A stretch of 64,000 nucleotides of DNA from Sphingobium sp. OAS761 (GCF_024168485.1 NZ_JALJVY010000004.1:1-64000); one strand, 5' to 3'; counted from the stretch's first letter, positions 42,628 through 50,559 are shown. Translations and numbers: made by a program. The notes: a model not told the origin generated them from the sequence alone.

Positions 42628-42836
42628 TGCGATGTCCTCGTCCTCGCCCGTCCGGTCGACCAGCTTTCGAGGTCGGCGATATGGTAGCGCACGACGCCGC
42701 CATGCTTGCGATAGCGCGGGCCACGGCCGCGAACGCGCATCTTCTCGAGCGTGCGTGCGGACAGGCTCAGCCATGCGGCCGCCTGCTTGGTGTTCAGGAA
42801 CGGGCTTCCCGCCCGCGCCTCTCTCGCATCGTCCAT
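42624..42836 (-). CDS. Excisionase-like HTH protein, RdfS-like recombination directionality factor
   Basis: 70 aa. HTH_17/AlpA-type domain: LNTKQAAAWLSLSARTLEKM, then GPRYRKHGGVVRYHIADLESW. In ICEMlSym(R7A) a small protein of this kind, RdfS, drives excision and is encoded upstream of traF. The same arrangement (ATGA overlap with traF, then transglycosylase) is seen here. It is therefore a better candidate for the directionality factor than the HTH gene next to int. Expression would be expected to depend on the FseA-like activator at 51684. Confidence 0.8.
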   Translation of the reverse strand: MDDAREARAGSPFLNTKQAAAWLSLSARTLEKMRVRGRGPRYRKHGGVVRYHIADLESWSTGRARTRTSQ

Positions 42837-42868
42837 CGCCGGTCTCCCGCCAGGATTTCTTTGGGGGT

Positions 42869-42966
42869 GTCACGCGGCCGAAGGGGGCAAACGACCGCGT
42901 GACGAAGCGACGATGCGCGCAGACAGGCGGGCTGTGAGCGCTCGATTTTCGCGATCTGCAAAATCG
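42869..42966. other. Structured intergenic region upstream of the rdfS-traF operon
   Basis: Two inverted repeats occur in about 100 bp: GTCACGCGG/CCGCGTGAC (42869-42877 and 42895-42903) and CGATTTT/AAAATCG (42943-42949 and 42960-42966). The first lies just upstream of the excisionase-like gene and could be an activator or operator site. The second resembles the hairpin at 41250. Confidence 0.45.
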
Positions 42967-42995
42967 TTAGGGAACGGGAGGCGAACGCCGCGAAA

Positions 42996-43021
42996 GCCCC
43001 CACGCGCTTGGGCGTGGGGGC
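42996..43021 (-). terminator. Terminator-like hairpin after the DUF736 gene
   Basis: GCCCCCACGC-GCTTGG-GCGTGGGGGC, a perfect 10-bp stem. On the minus strand it is followed by TTTCG. It lies 10 bp past the DUF736 stop and insulates it from the rdfS-traF operon. Confidence 0.65.
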
Positions 43022-43031
43022 ATCGGCGCAT

Positions 43032-43358
43032 TCAGTCGGCGGGATTCCAGATCAGGGCGTAGACATCGTCATCGTCCTGCTCGGCGGCGCGGCCGAGATT
43101 GACGTAGATGCGGCGCGGCCCGAATTCCGGCGCGGCGATGGCGAGCGAGACATAATCCTTGCCCGAACGTTCGCCGGTCCTGATCCAGCCCGCGCCGAGT
43201 TCGACAGGCCCGGACAGCACCCGGTAATCGGGCTGGTTGGGCGCGGATTTGGCGCGGTTGGGGACGATTTCGACATCGGTGCGGATCGAGAGCGTCCTGA
43301 TCTGGCCCTTGTAGACATCGGTATCGGGATCGCGGGTGACATAGCCGATTGCAGACAT
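43032..43358 (-). CDS. DUF736 family protein (second copy)
   Basis: 108 aa from MSAIGYVTRDPDTDVYKGQI. Has the DUF736 segments (GQIRTLSIRTDVEIVPNRAK, PDYRVLSGPVELGAGWIR, DYVSLAIAAPEFGPRRIYVN) and is shorter in its C-terminus than, and clearly different from, the copy at 10184. Family function unknown, but it is a reliable marker of conjugative elements. A long GC-rich spacer precedes it, and a strong hairpin follows it. Confidence 0.85.
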   Translation of the reverse strand: MSAIGYVTRDPDTDVYKGQIRTLSIRTDVEIVPNRAKSAPNQPDYRVLSGPVELGAGWIRTGERSGKDYVSLAIAAPEFGPRRIYVNLGRAAEQDDDDVYALIWNPAD

Positions 43359-43736
43359 GGTGGAGGTCCTTTCGTGTGTTCGCCGGAGCCGATCCCCGGC
43401 GATGAGCGGACCGTGATGGACGGCCCGGACGGGCCGCATCCGAAGGACCGCAGCGAAGCGGAGGACCGCCGGGACGGGCTATTTTGAAGCGCAGCGGGCG
43501 CGAGGAGCCGCAGCGAAGCGAAGGCGGGGAAAATAGTCCGCAACCGGGGGTTGCGGGCAGGCCGGGACCGGCCATAGGTCCGCCGGGAAAGAGCCATGGA
43601 TCGCTCCGGCGGCCACGAAAAGCAAGCGAGCTTCTGCCCTATGGCTGCGTCGCCCGCCTTCGAACCGCGATCAGAAAGGAGTCGCTCCGCGCGCCGGGTC
43701 CGATATGCTGCAGGCCGCAATTCCGACGGAGGCCCT
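43359..43736. other. Divergent intergenic region with a hairpin and short repeats
   Basis: 378 bp between divergent DUF736 and XRE-like genes. It contains CCGCAACC-GGG-GGTTGCGG (43538-43556) and repeated CCGCAGCGAAGCG motifs (about 43447 and 43508). No supportable gene. Confidence 0.45.
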
Positions 43737-44039
43737 ATGACGATTACCGGATCGCTGGCCCGCGCGGCGCGGGCGCTGGTGCAATTGCCGCGCGATCATG
43801 TCGCCCGCCTCGCCGCGCTGAACGCAAGCGCGCTGGCCGATTTCGAGGCTGGCCGCGCCGAGCTCGATGACGATGCCAAAGCCCGGCTGCGCCACGCGCT
43901 GGAGGAAAGCGGCGCGCTGTTCCTGCCCGAAGAGGACGCGGGCGGCATGGGCGTTCGCCTCAAGTTCACCGCGAAGGATGTGCGCGCGATCAACAGGCTG
44001 GAAGGCGAAGGCGGCCCGGTGGGCGAGGACGATGTGTGA
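43737..44039 (+). CDS. XRE-like DNA-binding protein
   Basis: 100 aa, start ATG at 43737 with GGAGG 4 nt upstream. Contains ITGSLARAARALVQLPRDHV, then ASALADFEAGRAELDD and RLRHALEESGALFLPEEDAG, followed by GVRLKFTAKDVRAINRLE. This matches the C-terminal pattern of short XRE-type regulators (ALE.aGv.Fi.e..gG.GVrL). The first helices are less canonical, so the DNA-binding call is moderate. It is convergent with the lipoprotein gene. Confidence 0.65.
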   Translation: MTITGSLARAARALVQLPRDHVARLAALNASALADFEAGRAELDDDAKARLRHALEESGALFLPEEDAGGMGVRLKFTAKDVRAINRLEGEGGPVGEDDV

Positions 44040-44060
44040 TGACGCCCGGATCGCCCGGCA

Positions 44061-44669
44061 TCAATTGATGAGGTCGGCAATGTCGTTGTTGCGCCAGGGT
44101 TCGGGCAGGCTCGATTGCGGGCAATAGCGCGCGCTGCTTTCCCAACCGCTGTCGGATTTCGTGGTGAAGCTGGTGTTGTTGGGGATTTCGTACGTCGAGA
44201 CGTTGGTGGAAATATGTTCCTCGGTGCCCCATGCCGCGCCGCCTTCCGAACAGGTTTCGGTCACGCGGTAACTGTTCGCGCCGGTCTTTTCGATCGATTT
44301 GAAATCGCAGGGGACGCGCGAAGTGTTGATGCCGCTCTTGCGCACGAGCATGAGCGTGGCGTTCGACGCCTGCCCGCAAGATGTGCCATCCGCGACATAA
44401 AAGCCGTGCTGCAAAGGCAGGCTGGCGACGGTTTCGCCCTTGGGGGCCGACGCCTGTTGCGGTTCGGCTCCGGCTGTATCGCCGGCAGCCTCGCCACTCA
44501 CCGGGAGCGACGTGGCGACGGGCATTGTCTCGCCCTCTCCCTCGCTTTCGGTCGATGCCACCGTGTCGCTTTCATTCGTCGCGGCGGCAACCTCGCTGCC
44601 GGAAGGGGCGGATGTCTCGCTACAGGCAGCAAGCAGGCCAATAGAAAGCAAAAGCGAAACGCGCCGCAT
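44061..44669 (-). CDS. Putative lipoprotein of unknown function
   Basis: 202 aa from MRRVSLLLSIGLLAACSETS, with a lipobox (LLAAC) that predicts lipidation of Cys16. A Ser/Glu/Thr-rich linker (about 20-70) is followed by a C-terminal domain with five Cys residues (TSCGQASN, PCDFKSIEK, ETCSEGG, RYCPQSS). GGAG lies 7 nt before the ATG; the longer frame has no such site. Function not recognised. It lies between an XRE-like gene and parB in the ICE backbone. Confidence 0.75.
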   Translation of the reverse strand: MRRVSLLLSIGLLAACSETSAPSGSEVAAATNESDTVASTESEGEGETMPVATSLPVSGEAAGDTAGAEPQQASAPKGETVASLPLQHGFYVADGTSCGQASNATLMLVRKSGINTSRVPCDFKSIEKTGANSYRVTETCSEGGAAWGTEEHISTNVSTYEIPNNTSFTTKSDSGWESSARYCPQSSLPEPWRNNDIADLIN

Positions 44670-44743
44670 GGAAGGACTCCGATCAAGCAATGCCGGGCTG
44701 CAACTATTTCGCTTCGACGCTGCCAAGTAAAGGTAAAAGAACA

Positions 44744-44775
44744 GCCGTCCGCGCCCTATACCGGGCGCGGACGGC
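44744..44775 (-). terminator. Strong hairpin downstream of parB
   Basis: GCCGTCCGCGCCC / GGGCGCGGACGGC with a 6-nt loop is a perfect 13-bp stem. On the minus strand it is followed by TGTTCTTTTACC, a plausible U-tract. It would end the DUF2958-parB transcript. Confidence 0.75.
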
Positions 44776-44805
44776 GAAGATTATCGTAGCTTCCGAACGA
44801 GAACG

Positions 44806-44824
44806 GGGACGGCATTGCCGTCCC
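44806..44824 (-). terminator. Second hairpin directly after parB
   Basis: GGGACGGC-ATT-GCCGTCCC, 8-bp stem, 10 bp past the parB stop and before the longer hairpin at 44744. The two together form a tandem stem-loop region. Confidence 0.45.
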
Positions 44825-44833
44825 TTGCGTCCA

Positions 44834-46642
44834 TCATTCCGCCGCGACAGCATAGGGCTCGACCGGCTCCATCTCCACCGGCTGCGGCGCGGGCAGACCC
44901 TTCACATGACGCTGCACATCCTTCCATTTCGCCAGTGTGGCGAAAGGCCGGGCGGTGTAGCTGGCGGCGGGAAAGCGCAGCCATTTGGGCACCCAGCCCT
45001 CGACCTTCCTGCGGTCGTTGCTGCCGGTCAGATGATCGCGGATGATGGACTTCTGCGTCTTGATCTTCTCCGCGACATGGGCGTCGGCGGTGTGCTTGCC
45101 CGCAACGTCGCGCAGCACCGCATTGACCACCTGTCGGTCGCGGATCAGGTCCAGCAACGCATCGTCGGGCGTCCACAGGCTCGCCATCTCGACGGCAAGA
45201 TAACCGCCGACAGCCTCGACCACGGCGCTGCCCGCTTCGAGCGTCTCGCCCATGACGACGGCCAGAACCGCAAGCACGTCGCCGTCCGGCAGTGCAAGCA
45301 GCCGGGCGAAGATAGCGCTGGTATCCTCGTCCATGCCATTGCCGCCGGTGACGGTCGGTTCGTCGGGCGCGAAGTCGAGCAAGGCCAGAACCGCACGGCG
45401 CTTCTCGTCGAATCTGGCTTCTGCGGCGCTCGTCTCGACGCTTTCGGCCACCGCCTCGTTGCGGCAGGTCTGCGTCTCGGTGCGCAGGTTCCACAGGGGC
45501 GAGCCGGTGACGGCATGGGCGATCATGAGCCGCAGCGCCACGCCGGGGTGATCGGTCAGCACGGCGCGGGTGGCGGCATGGCGATGCAGGTCGATATAGG
45601 CCTGCAAGCTGCTCGTCACTTCGGGCCGTGCGTTGTTCGCCGCTTCGCTGGCACCCGCCTTCGCCGCCTGCGCGCGCGCTTTCCTTGCCTCCTTGGCGGA
45701 TAGCCAGCCTTCATGCGTTTCGACTTCGCCGCGATGGCTGATGGTGATGAACACCTTGCCGCCCTTGGCCCTGGGCGTCTTTTCATATTCCCATGAATGG
45801 AAATATTGCCCCGGCTCCATGACCTCGACATCGGCCCAGCCCGCTTCGATCAGCGCATCGCGTCGGGCGGCAATCGCGGCGTTCTGCGCGGACCAGAACT
45901 GATCGCTGTCGGCGAAATAGCCGTCCTCGCCGAACAGGTCGGTGACGATCCGGCCCTTGTATTCGCCAAGCGGAAAGATCGCGGCCTTGGTCGCTATCGA
46001 CGCGCCGCCGAACAGCCACGCCTTCAATTGCGAGCCGGTCGGGACGTAGGTTTCGGGATCGTCGAACAGCGCCAGCCAGTCCTTCTGCTGTGCCTTGCTG
46101 GCCAAGGTCAGATGGCGGACGGTGCCCGCGTCGATTTCTTCCCTGCGATAGAGATCGCGGATGCGCGGGATGAGATTGCCGAGCGCGAGAATGCGGCGGA
46201 CATAGAGGTCGGTCAGCCCGAAAGTCTGGCCGATCTGTTCGGGCGTCCGCCCTTCCTTCTGGACGAGCCGGGTGAAGGTCTCCCATTGGGAAACCTCATC
46301 GGGATCGAGCCGGGCGATATTCTCGATCAGCGAGGCTTCCAGCGCGGACGCATCGTCGCCGTCCTCCATGATCGCACAGGGCAGCGGATCGGCTTCGCCG
46401 TTCTCCTGCGCGGTGATCTGCGCGGCATGGAAACGGCGCGATCCGGCGACGATCTCGAACGCCTCGGGCCTGCCTCCCTCGGCATCGCTCGGGACAGGTC
46501 CCGGTCGCACCAAGAGCGGCACGAGCACGCCGCGCGCGCGGATCGAGGGGAGAATGTCGGACACGTCCGGGGCCTTGCGGCCATAGCGCATGTTGGCCTT
46601 ACTGACCGAGAGCTTGCCAAGTTCGATATTTGCGAGTTGCAT
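44834..46642 (-). CDS. Large ParB/RepB/Spo0J-type protein
   Basis: 602 aa from MQLANIELGKLSVSKANMRY; AAGGAG lies 9 nt upstream. The N-terminal ParB nuclease-like domain has PSIRARGVLVPLLVRPG, FEIVAGSRRFHAAQ and SLIENIARLDPDEVSQWETF. The KorB/ParB HTH region is RTPEQIGQTFGLTDLYVRRI. The long C-terminal part (about 200-600) is typical of plasmid and ICE ParB-like proteins and is mostly uncharacterised. No parA gene is adjacent. Large ParB-like proteins of this type may stabilise the excised element or act in transfer rather than in classical segregation. Confidence 0.85.
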   Translation of the reverse strand: MQLANIELGKLSVSKANMRYGRKAPDVSDILPSIRARGVLVPLLVRPGPVPSDAEGGRPEAFEIVAGSRRFHAAQITAQENGEADPLPCAIMEDGDDASALEASLIENIARLDPDEVSQWETFTRLVQKEGRTPEQIGQTFGLTDLYVRRILALGNLIPRIRDLYRREEIDAGTVRHLTLASKAQQKDWLALFDDPETYVPTGSQLKAWLFGGASIATKAAIFPLGEYKGRIVTDLFGEDGYFADSDQFWSAQNAAIAARRDALIEAGWADVEVMEPGQYFHSWEYEKTPRAKGGKVFITISHRGEVETHEGWLSAKEARKARAQAAKAGASEAANNARPEVTSSLQAYIDLHRHAATRAVLTDHPGVALRLMIAHAVTGSPLWNLRTETQTCRNEAVAESVETSAAEARFDEKRRAVLALLDFAPDEPTVTGGNGMDEDTSAIFARLLALPDGDVLAVLAVVMGETLEAGSAVVEAVGGYLAVEMASLWTPDDALLDLIRDRQVVNAVLRDVAGKHTADAHVAEKIKTQKSIIRDHLTGSNDRRKVEGWVPKWLRFPAASYTARPFATLAKWKDVQRHVKGLPAPQPVEMEPVEPYAVAAE

Positions 46643-46742
46643 GGTTGGGCACTCCTTCTTGGGGTGAACCGGCTGCATCCGTCGATCTTGGGAAGAGTTG
46701 CGGATGCAGCCGGGAAAAGCGCGGAAAAGAGTCCGCGCGGGC

Positions 46743-47183
46743 TCATCCGTCCTTCATGGGCGGAATTTCGGGATTGCGGGGTGTGAGCACATCGCGCGCC
46801 CGCGCGGCGGTGGCGAGCAGGGCTTCGGCTTCGGTGATGCGGCCTGCGATCCGCGCCGCTTCGGCATAGGCGGACAGCGGAAAGCGCGGCGCGAAATAGA
46901 GGTCGCGCTCGATGCCGAGCCCGCCGGGCAGGCGGACGGATTCGATTTCCGACAGGCTGAACGCGCCAAGTTCCGGGCAGCCGAAACCAAGGTCGGCCAG
47001 TCCGAACAGCGTGTCGCCGTCTTCGTCCAGTTCGCTCGCCAGCCATGTCGCCGCGCCCATCGGATTGAAGAATTTGACCACGGGCAACGGGTCGGGTTCG
47101 GGCTGGCCGTCAGCCTGCGCGGCGATCCGGGCGATATCGTTGGCGCGCAAGGCGGCCCGGATTTCGGGGGTCAGGAGGATCAT
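46743..47183 (-). CDS. DUF2958 domain protein
   Basis: 146 aa. Begins MILLTPEIRAALRANDI, with the conserved PVVKFFNPMGAATWLASELD and GLADLGFGCPELGAFSLSEI blocks of DUF2958, followed by IERDLYFAPRFPLSAYAEAA. This family is a standard neighbour of ardC and parB in conjugative elements; function unknown. Its ATG overlaps the end of the ardC C-terminal fragment (ATGA), so it was translationally coupled to ardC before the RIT insertion. Confidence 0.85.
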   Translation of the reverse strand: MILLTPEIRAALRANDIARIAAQADGQPEPDPLPVVKFFNPMGAATWLASELDEDGDTLFGLADLGFGCPELGAFSLSEIESVRLPGGLGIERDLYFAPRFPLSAYAEAARIAGRITEAEALLATAARARDVLTPRNPEIPPMKDG

Positions 47184-47482
47184 GCGGCGGCCCTCCGCTC
47201 GTTGCCTGTGGTGTCGGCGTCTTCGACATCGCCAAAGGCGAGAATGAAATCGGCGGCCTTGCTGGCGTGGCTGGCGGCGCGGAAGATCGCGCGATTGTCC
47301 TCCCGCAAGACCTCAAGCCACGATCCGACGTAATCGGCGTGACGCACGGTCGGCACGATGCCGAGCGCGGCGCAGATGAAGGCGGCGGAGATTTCGGCGC
47401 ACAATTCCTCGCGCGCATAGGGCTTCGATCCGAAGCGGCCCGACTGGTCGCGGCCCAATCGCTTGGCGTGGCCGGTCCAGTG
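47180..47482 (-). pseudogene. ardC: ardC, C-terminal part (split by RIT insertion)
   Basis: Encodes the C-terminal 100 residues of an ArdC-type antirestriction protein: HWTGHAKRLGRDQSGRFGSK, then YAREELCAEISAAFICAALG and ADYVGSWLEVLREDNRAIF. The first residue is the second His of the HExxH zinc motif. The rest is at 50560-51243, separated by the RIT element. Joining 50560 to 47482 restores one frame of 328 aa. The fragment may be translated from the RIT left end, because the frame is open to 47593. Confidence 0.88.
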
Positions 47483-47486
47483 CCCG

Positions 47487-47506
47487 TTATGCCGATATCG
47501 GCATAA
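47487..47506. repeat. 20-bp perfect palindrome at the left end of the RIT element
   Basis: TTATGCCGAT followed by its exact mirror ATCGGCATAA. Present only at the left end. Its half-site (CGGCATAA) recurs in the terminal and subterminal repeats and is probably a recombinase-binding core. Confidence 0.85.
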
Positions 47507-47511
47507 TGGCC

Positions 47512-47538
47512 ATAATGCCGCGACCCGGATTATGCCGC
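47512..47538 (+). repeat. RIT left terminal inverted repeat (27 bp)
   Basis: Begins ATAATGCCGCGACC and ends TTATGCCGC. It is identical, in inverted orientation, to 50532-50558. Confidence 0.92.
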
Positions 47539-47584
47539 ACGGCCTCTGGTTGAGGGTATTTTTCTGGCCTCCGGCCGCGCGGCG

Positions 47585-47597
47585 GTTCGGCATAATC
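47585..47597 (+). repeat. RIT left subterminal inverted repeat (13 bp)
   Basis: GTTCGGCATAATC, the inverse of GATTATGCCGAAC at 50474-50486. It overlaps the stop region of the third recombinase gene. Confidence 0.8.
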
Positions 47598-48585
47598 AGA
47601 GCCCTTCCAGGAACGCGAGGAGTTGGTCGTCAGGTCGGAACCGGCCTGACGGCGTGGGCGGAGCAGCGACGCGGGCGAGCGCCTTTTCCTTCATCCGCAT
47701 GTCGGCGTGGATGTAGATCTGGGTGGTCTCGACGTTCTCGTGACCAAGCCAGAGTGCGATCACCGCTGGATCAACGCCGTGATGCAGCAGGTCCATTGCG
47801 TTGCTGTGGCGCAGCGTATGTGGCGTGACCCGTTTCGCGCCAATGCTCGGGCATGTCCGCGCAGCCGTCAGGCAGTGCTTGCGGACCAGATGTTCGAGCG
47901 CATCGCGGCTCAGCCGCTCGCCCCGGATCGACGGGAACAGCGGCCTGCTTTCCTCCTTGTCGGCGCCGATCCACGTCGCCAGCAGCTTGGCGGTATCACG
48001 GCGAAGCGGTGTGGCACGCTCCTTTCGGCCCTTGCCCAAGCAACGGATGTGCGCGCCGGTGCCGAGCACCACATCGCCCAGCGTGAGGCCGACCAGTTCG
48101 GATGCCCGGAGACCAGTCTGCACCGCGAGCAGGAGCAGCGCGTGGTCGCGCCGTCCCGCCCATGTCGAGCGATCCGGCGCTGCCAGCAACGCGGCCATCT
48201 CGTCAGCATCGAGGAACGTCACCGTGCGCTTCACGTAGCGCTTGTTAGGCATCGCGAGCACGCGCTGGCAGTGCAGCAGCCAGGTCGGGTCGGTCATCGC
48301 GACGAAGCGGAAGAACGACCGGATGGCGGCGAGCCGGGTATTGCGGCTGCGCGCGCTGTTGCCGCGCGCCGTCTCGGTGTGGACGAGGAAGTCGGCGACC
48401 AGATCGGCGTCGATGTCCTCGACCGTCAGCTTGACCGGCGGCTTGCCAAGCTCAGCACTTGCATATCGGAGCAGCAGCCGGAACGTATCGCGGTAGCCCG
48501 CGACCGTGTGGCGGCTCGCCTCCAACTGCGTGCACAGCCGATCGGTGAAGAAGCGCTGGATCAGCGCGGGCAAGGCGGCGCTCAT
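47596..48585 (-). CDS. Tyrosine recombinase, third gene of the RIT element
   Basis: 329 aa. Phage-integrase-type recombinase with an N-terminal core-binding domain (LIQRFFTDRLCTQLEASRHT, RSRNTRLAAIRSFFRFVAM). Catalytic residues: QTGLRASELVGL (Arg), GKGRKERATPL (Lys), HTLRHSNAMDLL (His, Arg), WLGHENVETTQIYIH (His and nucleophile Tyr). The ATG overlaps the stop of the second recombinase gene (ATGA), so all three are translated together. The trio is thought to act as one complex in RIT mobility. Confidence 0.93.
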   Translation of the reverse strand: MSAALPALIQRFFTDRLCTQLEASRHTVAGYRDTFRLLLRYASAELGKPPVKLTVEDIDADLVADFLVHTETARGNSARSRNTRLAAIRSFFRFVAMTDPTWLLHCQRVLAMPNKRYVKRTVTFLDADEMAALLAAPDRSTWAGRRDHALLLLAVQTGLRASELVGLTLGDVVLGTGAHIRCLGKGRKERATPLRRDTAKLLATWIGADKEESRPLFPSIRGERLSRDALEHLVRKHCLTAARTCPSIGAKRVTPHTLRHSNAMDLLHHGVDPAVIALWLGHENVETTQIYIHADMRMKEKALARVAAPPTPSGRFRPDDQLLAFLEGL

Positions 48586-49511
48586 CGTGCCACCTCCCCA
48601 GCGGTGGCGCGCGCCATCGCCAGATCAAGCAGTTCCGGCACCGCTTCCAGATACCAGTATGTGTTGGAAGGATCGGTATGACCCAGATAGGTCGTGAGCC
48701 GGATCATCTCGCGCGCCGGGTCTTTGCCGGTGCGATACCAGTTGATCATCGTGCGCACCGCGAAGGTGTGACGCAGATCGTGGATGCGCGGTCCCCGGCC
48801 ATGTCGCTGATACCGTTGGTGGGATCGCAACCCGATCCGCTGGCTGGCCTGCGCGAAGTTGTAGCGGGCCGAGCAGTCGGTCAGCCGCGTCGCCTTTTCG
48901 GTGACGAACAGCGGTTTCGCCGCGTGTCCGATCAGGCGGTCCCGCTCGGCAAGGTAGGCATCAAGATGTGCCACCACGCCCGGATCGAGCGGCAGCAGTC
49001 GCTCGCGGCCAAGCTTTCCACGCCTGACCCGCAGCACGCCCTGATCAAGGTCATCGCGGTCGAGCGCCAACGCTTCGCTGATCCGCAGGCCGGTGACCGC
49101 GATCAGCCCGAACAGCGTCGAGCAGGTGTGCCCCCGCAGGCCGTAGACCGACGGCAGTTCACGGGCGGCTGCAACGATCTCCGCGATCTCGGCGGTGGTG
49201 TAGATGTGCGGACGAGGCCGGTTGGAAGAGTCCGGCAGCAACCCTTGCGGCGGCACCTCGTGCGCGGGATCGAAGCCGCTCAGCCATTGCGCGAACAGGC
49301 GCACTACGCGCAGCCTCGTAGCTCTGGTCGACCCGTTCGCGTCTGCCAGCGTTGCGTGCCAGCGCAGGAACAGCGCCGTGCAGATGTGGGCCGCACCTTC
49401 GGTATCGGCATAGCTGGTGAAGCGGCGCAGGATGCGCTCGCTAGTGCGCAGATCGTAACCGAGGCTGCGGCGAACGCTAAGATAGCGATCAAGCTGGGGC
49501 ATGAGGCTCAT
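48582..49511 (-). CDS. Tyrosine recombinase, second gene of the RIT element
   Basis: 309 aa. Core-binding domain MPQLDRYLSVRRSLGYDLRT. Catalytic residues: AVTGLRISEALALDRDD (Arg), RRGKLGRERLLPL (Lys), IHDLRHTFAVRTM (His, Arg), YLGHTDPSNTYWYLE (His, Tyr). Coupled by ATGA overlaps to both the first and third genes. The three proteins differ substantially from each other, as in other RIT elements, arguing for distinct roles rather than recent duplication. Confidence 0.93.
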   Translation of the reverse strand: MSLMPQLDRYLSVRRSLGYDLRTSERILRRFTSYADTEGAAHICTALFLRWHATLADANGSTRATRLRVVRLFAQWLSGFDPAHEVPPQGLLPDSSNRPRPHIYTTAEIAEIVAAARELPSVYGLRGHTCSTLFGLIAVTGLRISEALALDRDDLDQGVLRVRRGKLGRERLLPLDPGVVAHLDAYLAERDRLIGHAAKPLFVTEKATRLTDCSARYNFAQASQRIGLRSHQRYQRHGRGPRIHDLRHTFAVRTMINWYRTGKDPAREMIRLTTYLGHTDPSNTYWYLEAVPELLDLAMARATAGEVAR

Positions 49512-50440
49512 TGCGCGCCTCCCGCCACCGGCCAGGGCATCGCAATGGATCGCAGCCCGTCGATGTCGAGCCGGGCATATATCATGGTCGATGAGCGCGA
49601 ACGGTGCCGCAGCACGTCGCCGACCTCGTCAAGCGATGCGCCCGCGTTCACCAGTTGGGTCGCAAGGCTATGACGCAGCAGGTGCGATCCCACATAGGGC
49701 GTCACCGGCTTCTGTCCGGTCGCCTTCAATGCGTCCTTGAGGATCGCGTTGACGATCTGCCCGTCCTTGAACGGTCGATAGGGTGCGCGCTGCGTGACGA
49801 ACAGGGTGCGGCAGGTCGCCGGGCCACGTTCCTCGCGCAGATAGGTGCTCAGCGCGTCGCCGACCTCCGGCGTGATCGGCATCCGGTCGTGCAACTGGCC
49901 TTTGCCGCGCACCGTCAGTTCGCCAGCACGCCAGTCGATGTCGTCGAGTTGGATCGCGATGACTTCGACCGCGCGCAGGCCGAGCCGCGCCATGATCAGC
50001 AGCATCGCATAGTCGCGCGCGCCATATCGCGGATTACTGCGCGCCGAAGCGAGCACTGCCTCGACCCCATCGGGCGACAGATGCCGGGGCAGCCGCGCGT
50101 CCCAACGCTTGGCCATCTTGGGAAGGCTCAGCGCCAGATTGCTGGCCGTCGCCCCACACCCGAACAGATATTGGAGGAAGATGCGAACATGCGTCGCAAC
50201 CGTCTTGTCGCGGCGTGCTGCCGCCAGAACATGCTCGATGAAGCCGATGACATCGGCGGGTCGAAGGTCCGCGAGACTGATCGCGCCGTCACCAAAGCGA
50301 TGATCAAGGAACCGGTTGGCGAACCGCAGCGTGTGATAGATCGTTCGCGCGCTCAGCCCGCGCTGCTTGACGAGATAGTCGTCGAAATTGGCGAGCAGCA
50401 CCGCTCGCGCGGTCCCCGCCTCAGTAAGTATGTCGGTCAT
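49508..50440 (-). CDS. Tyrosine recombinase, first gene of the RIT element
   Basis: 310 aa from ATG 50440 (MTDILTEAGTARAVLL), with GGAG about 10 nt upstream. The frame is open to 50503, but that would include the subterminal repeat at 50474-50486, so the shorter start is preferred. Core-binding domain: FDDYLVKQRGLSARTIYHTL. Catalytic residues: MARLGLRAVEVIAIQLDD (Arg), VRGKGQLHDRMPI (Lys), SHLLRHSLATQLV (His, Arg), DVLRHRSRSSTMIYARLD (His, Tyr). Confidence 0.92.
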   Translation of the reverse strand: MTDILTEAGTARAVLLANFDDYLVKQRGLSARTIYHTLRFANRFLDHRFGDGAISLADLRPADVIGFIEHVLAAARRDKTVATHVRIFLQYLFGCGATASNLALSLPKMAKRWDARLPRHLSPDGVEAVLASARSNPRYGARDYAMLLIMARLGLRAVEVIAIQLDDIDWRAGELTVRGKGQLHDRMPITPEVGDALSTYLREERGPATCRTLFVTQRAPYRPFKDGQIVNAILKDALKATGQKPVTPYVGSHLLRHSLATQLVNAGASLDEVGDVLRHRSRSSTMIYARLDIDGLRSIAMPWPVAGGAQ

Positions 50441-50473
50441 AATCGTGATGCTCCATGTTGCTGGAGCACGGAA

Positions 50474-50486
50474 GATTATGCCGAAC
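50474..50486 (-). repeat. RIT right subterminal inverted repeat (13 bp)
   Basis: GATTATGCCGAAC, the inverse of 47585-47597. It lies between the right terminal repeat and the preferred start of the first recombinase gene. Confidence 0.8.
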
Positions 50487-50531
50487 TGGAAGCGCGTGAT
50501 CATGCCGCTGACCGCGCCATTCCGACGCCGC

Positions 50532-50558
50532 GCGGCATAATCCGGGTCGCGGCATTAT
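50532..50558 (-). repeat. RIT right terminal inverted repeat (27 bp)
   Basis: Starts GCGGCATAATCC and ends GGCATTAT; perfect inverse of 47512-47538. The ardC coding sequence resumes at the next bases. Confidence 0.92.
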
Positions 50559-50559
50559 G

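Larger units (their letters stand above)
47483..50559. mobile_element. RIT element (Recombinase in Trio) inserted in ardC
   Basis: About 3.08 kb containing only three overlapping tyrosine recombinase genes. It is flanked by a perfect 27-bp inverted repeat (47512-47538 and 50532-50558). Outside the left repeat lie about 29 extra bp with a 20-bp palindrome; outside the right repeat ardC resumes at once. A G/GC at the junction is shared by both sides, so a target duplication of at most 2 bp, or none, is seen. Precise removal restores ardC in frame. The perfect repeats suggest a recent insertion. Confidence 0.92.

Noticed and set aside
47180..47593. A 137-aa intact gene at the left RIT border
   Set aside because: Its first ~37 codons are RIT end sequence including the palindrome; the remainder is the ArdC C-terminus, so it is a split pseudogene.
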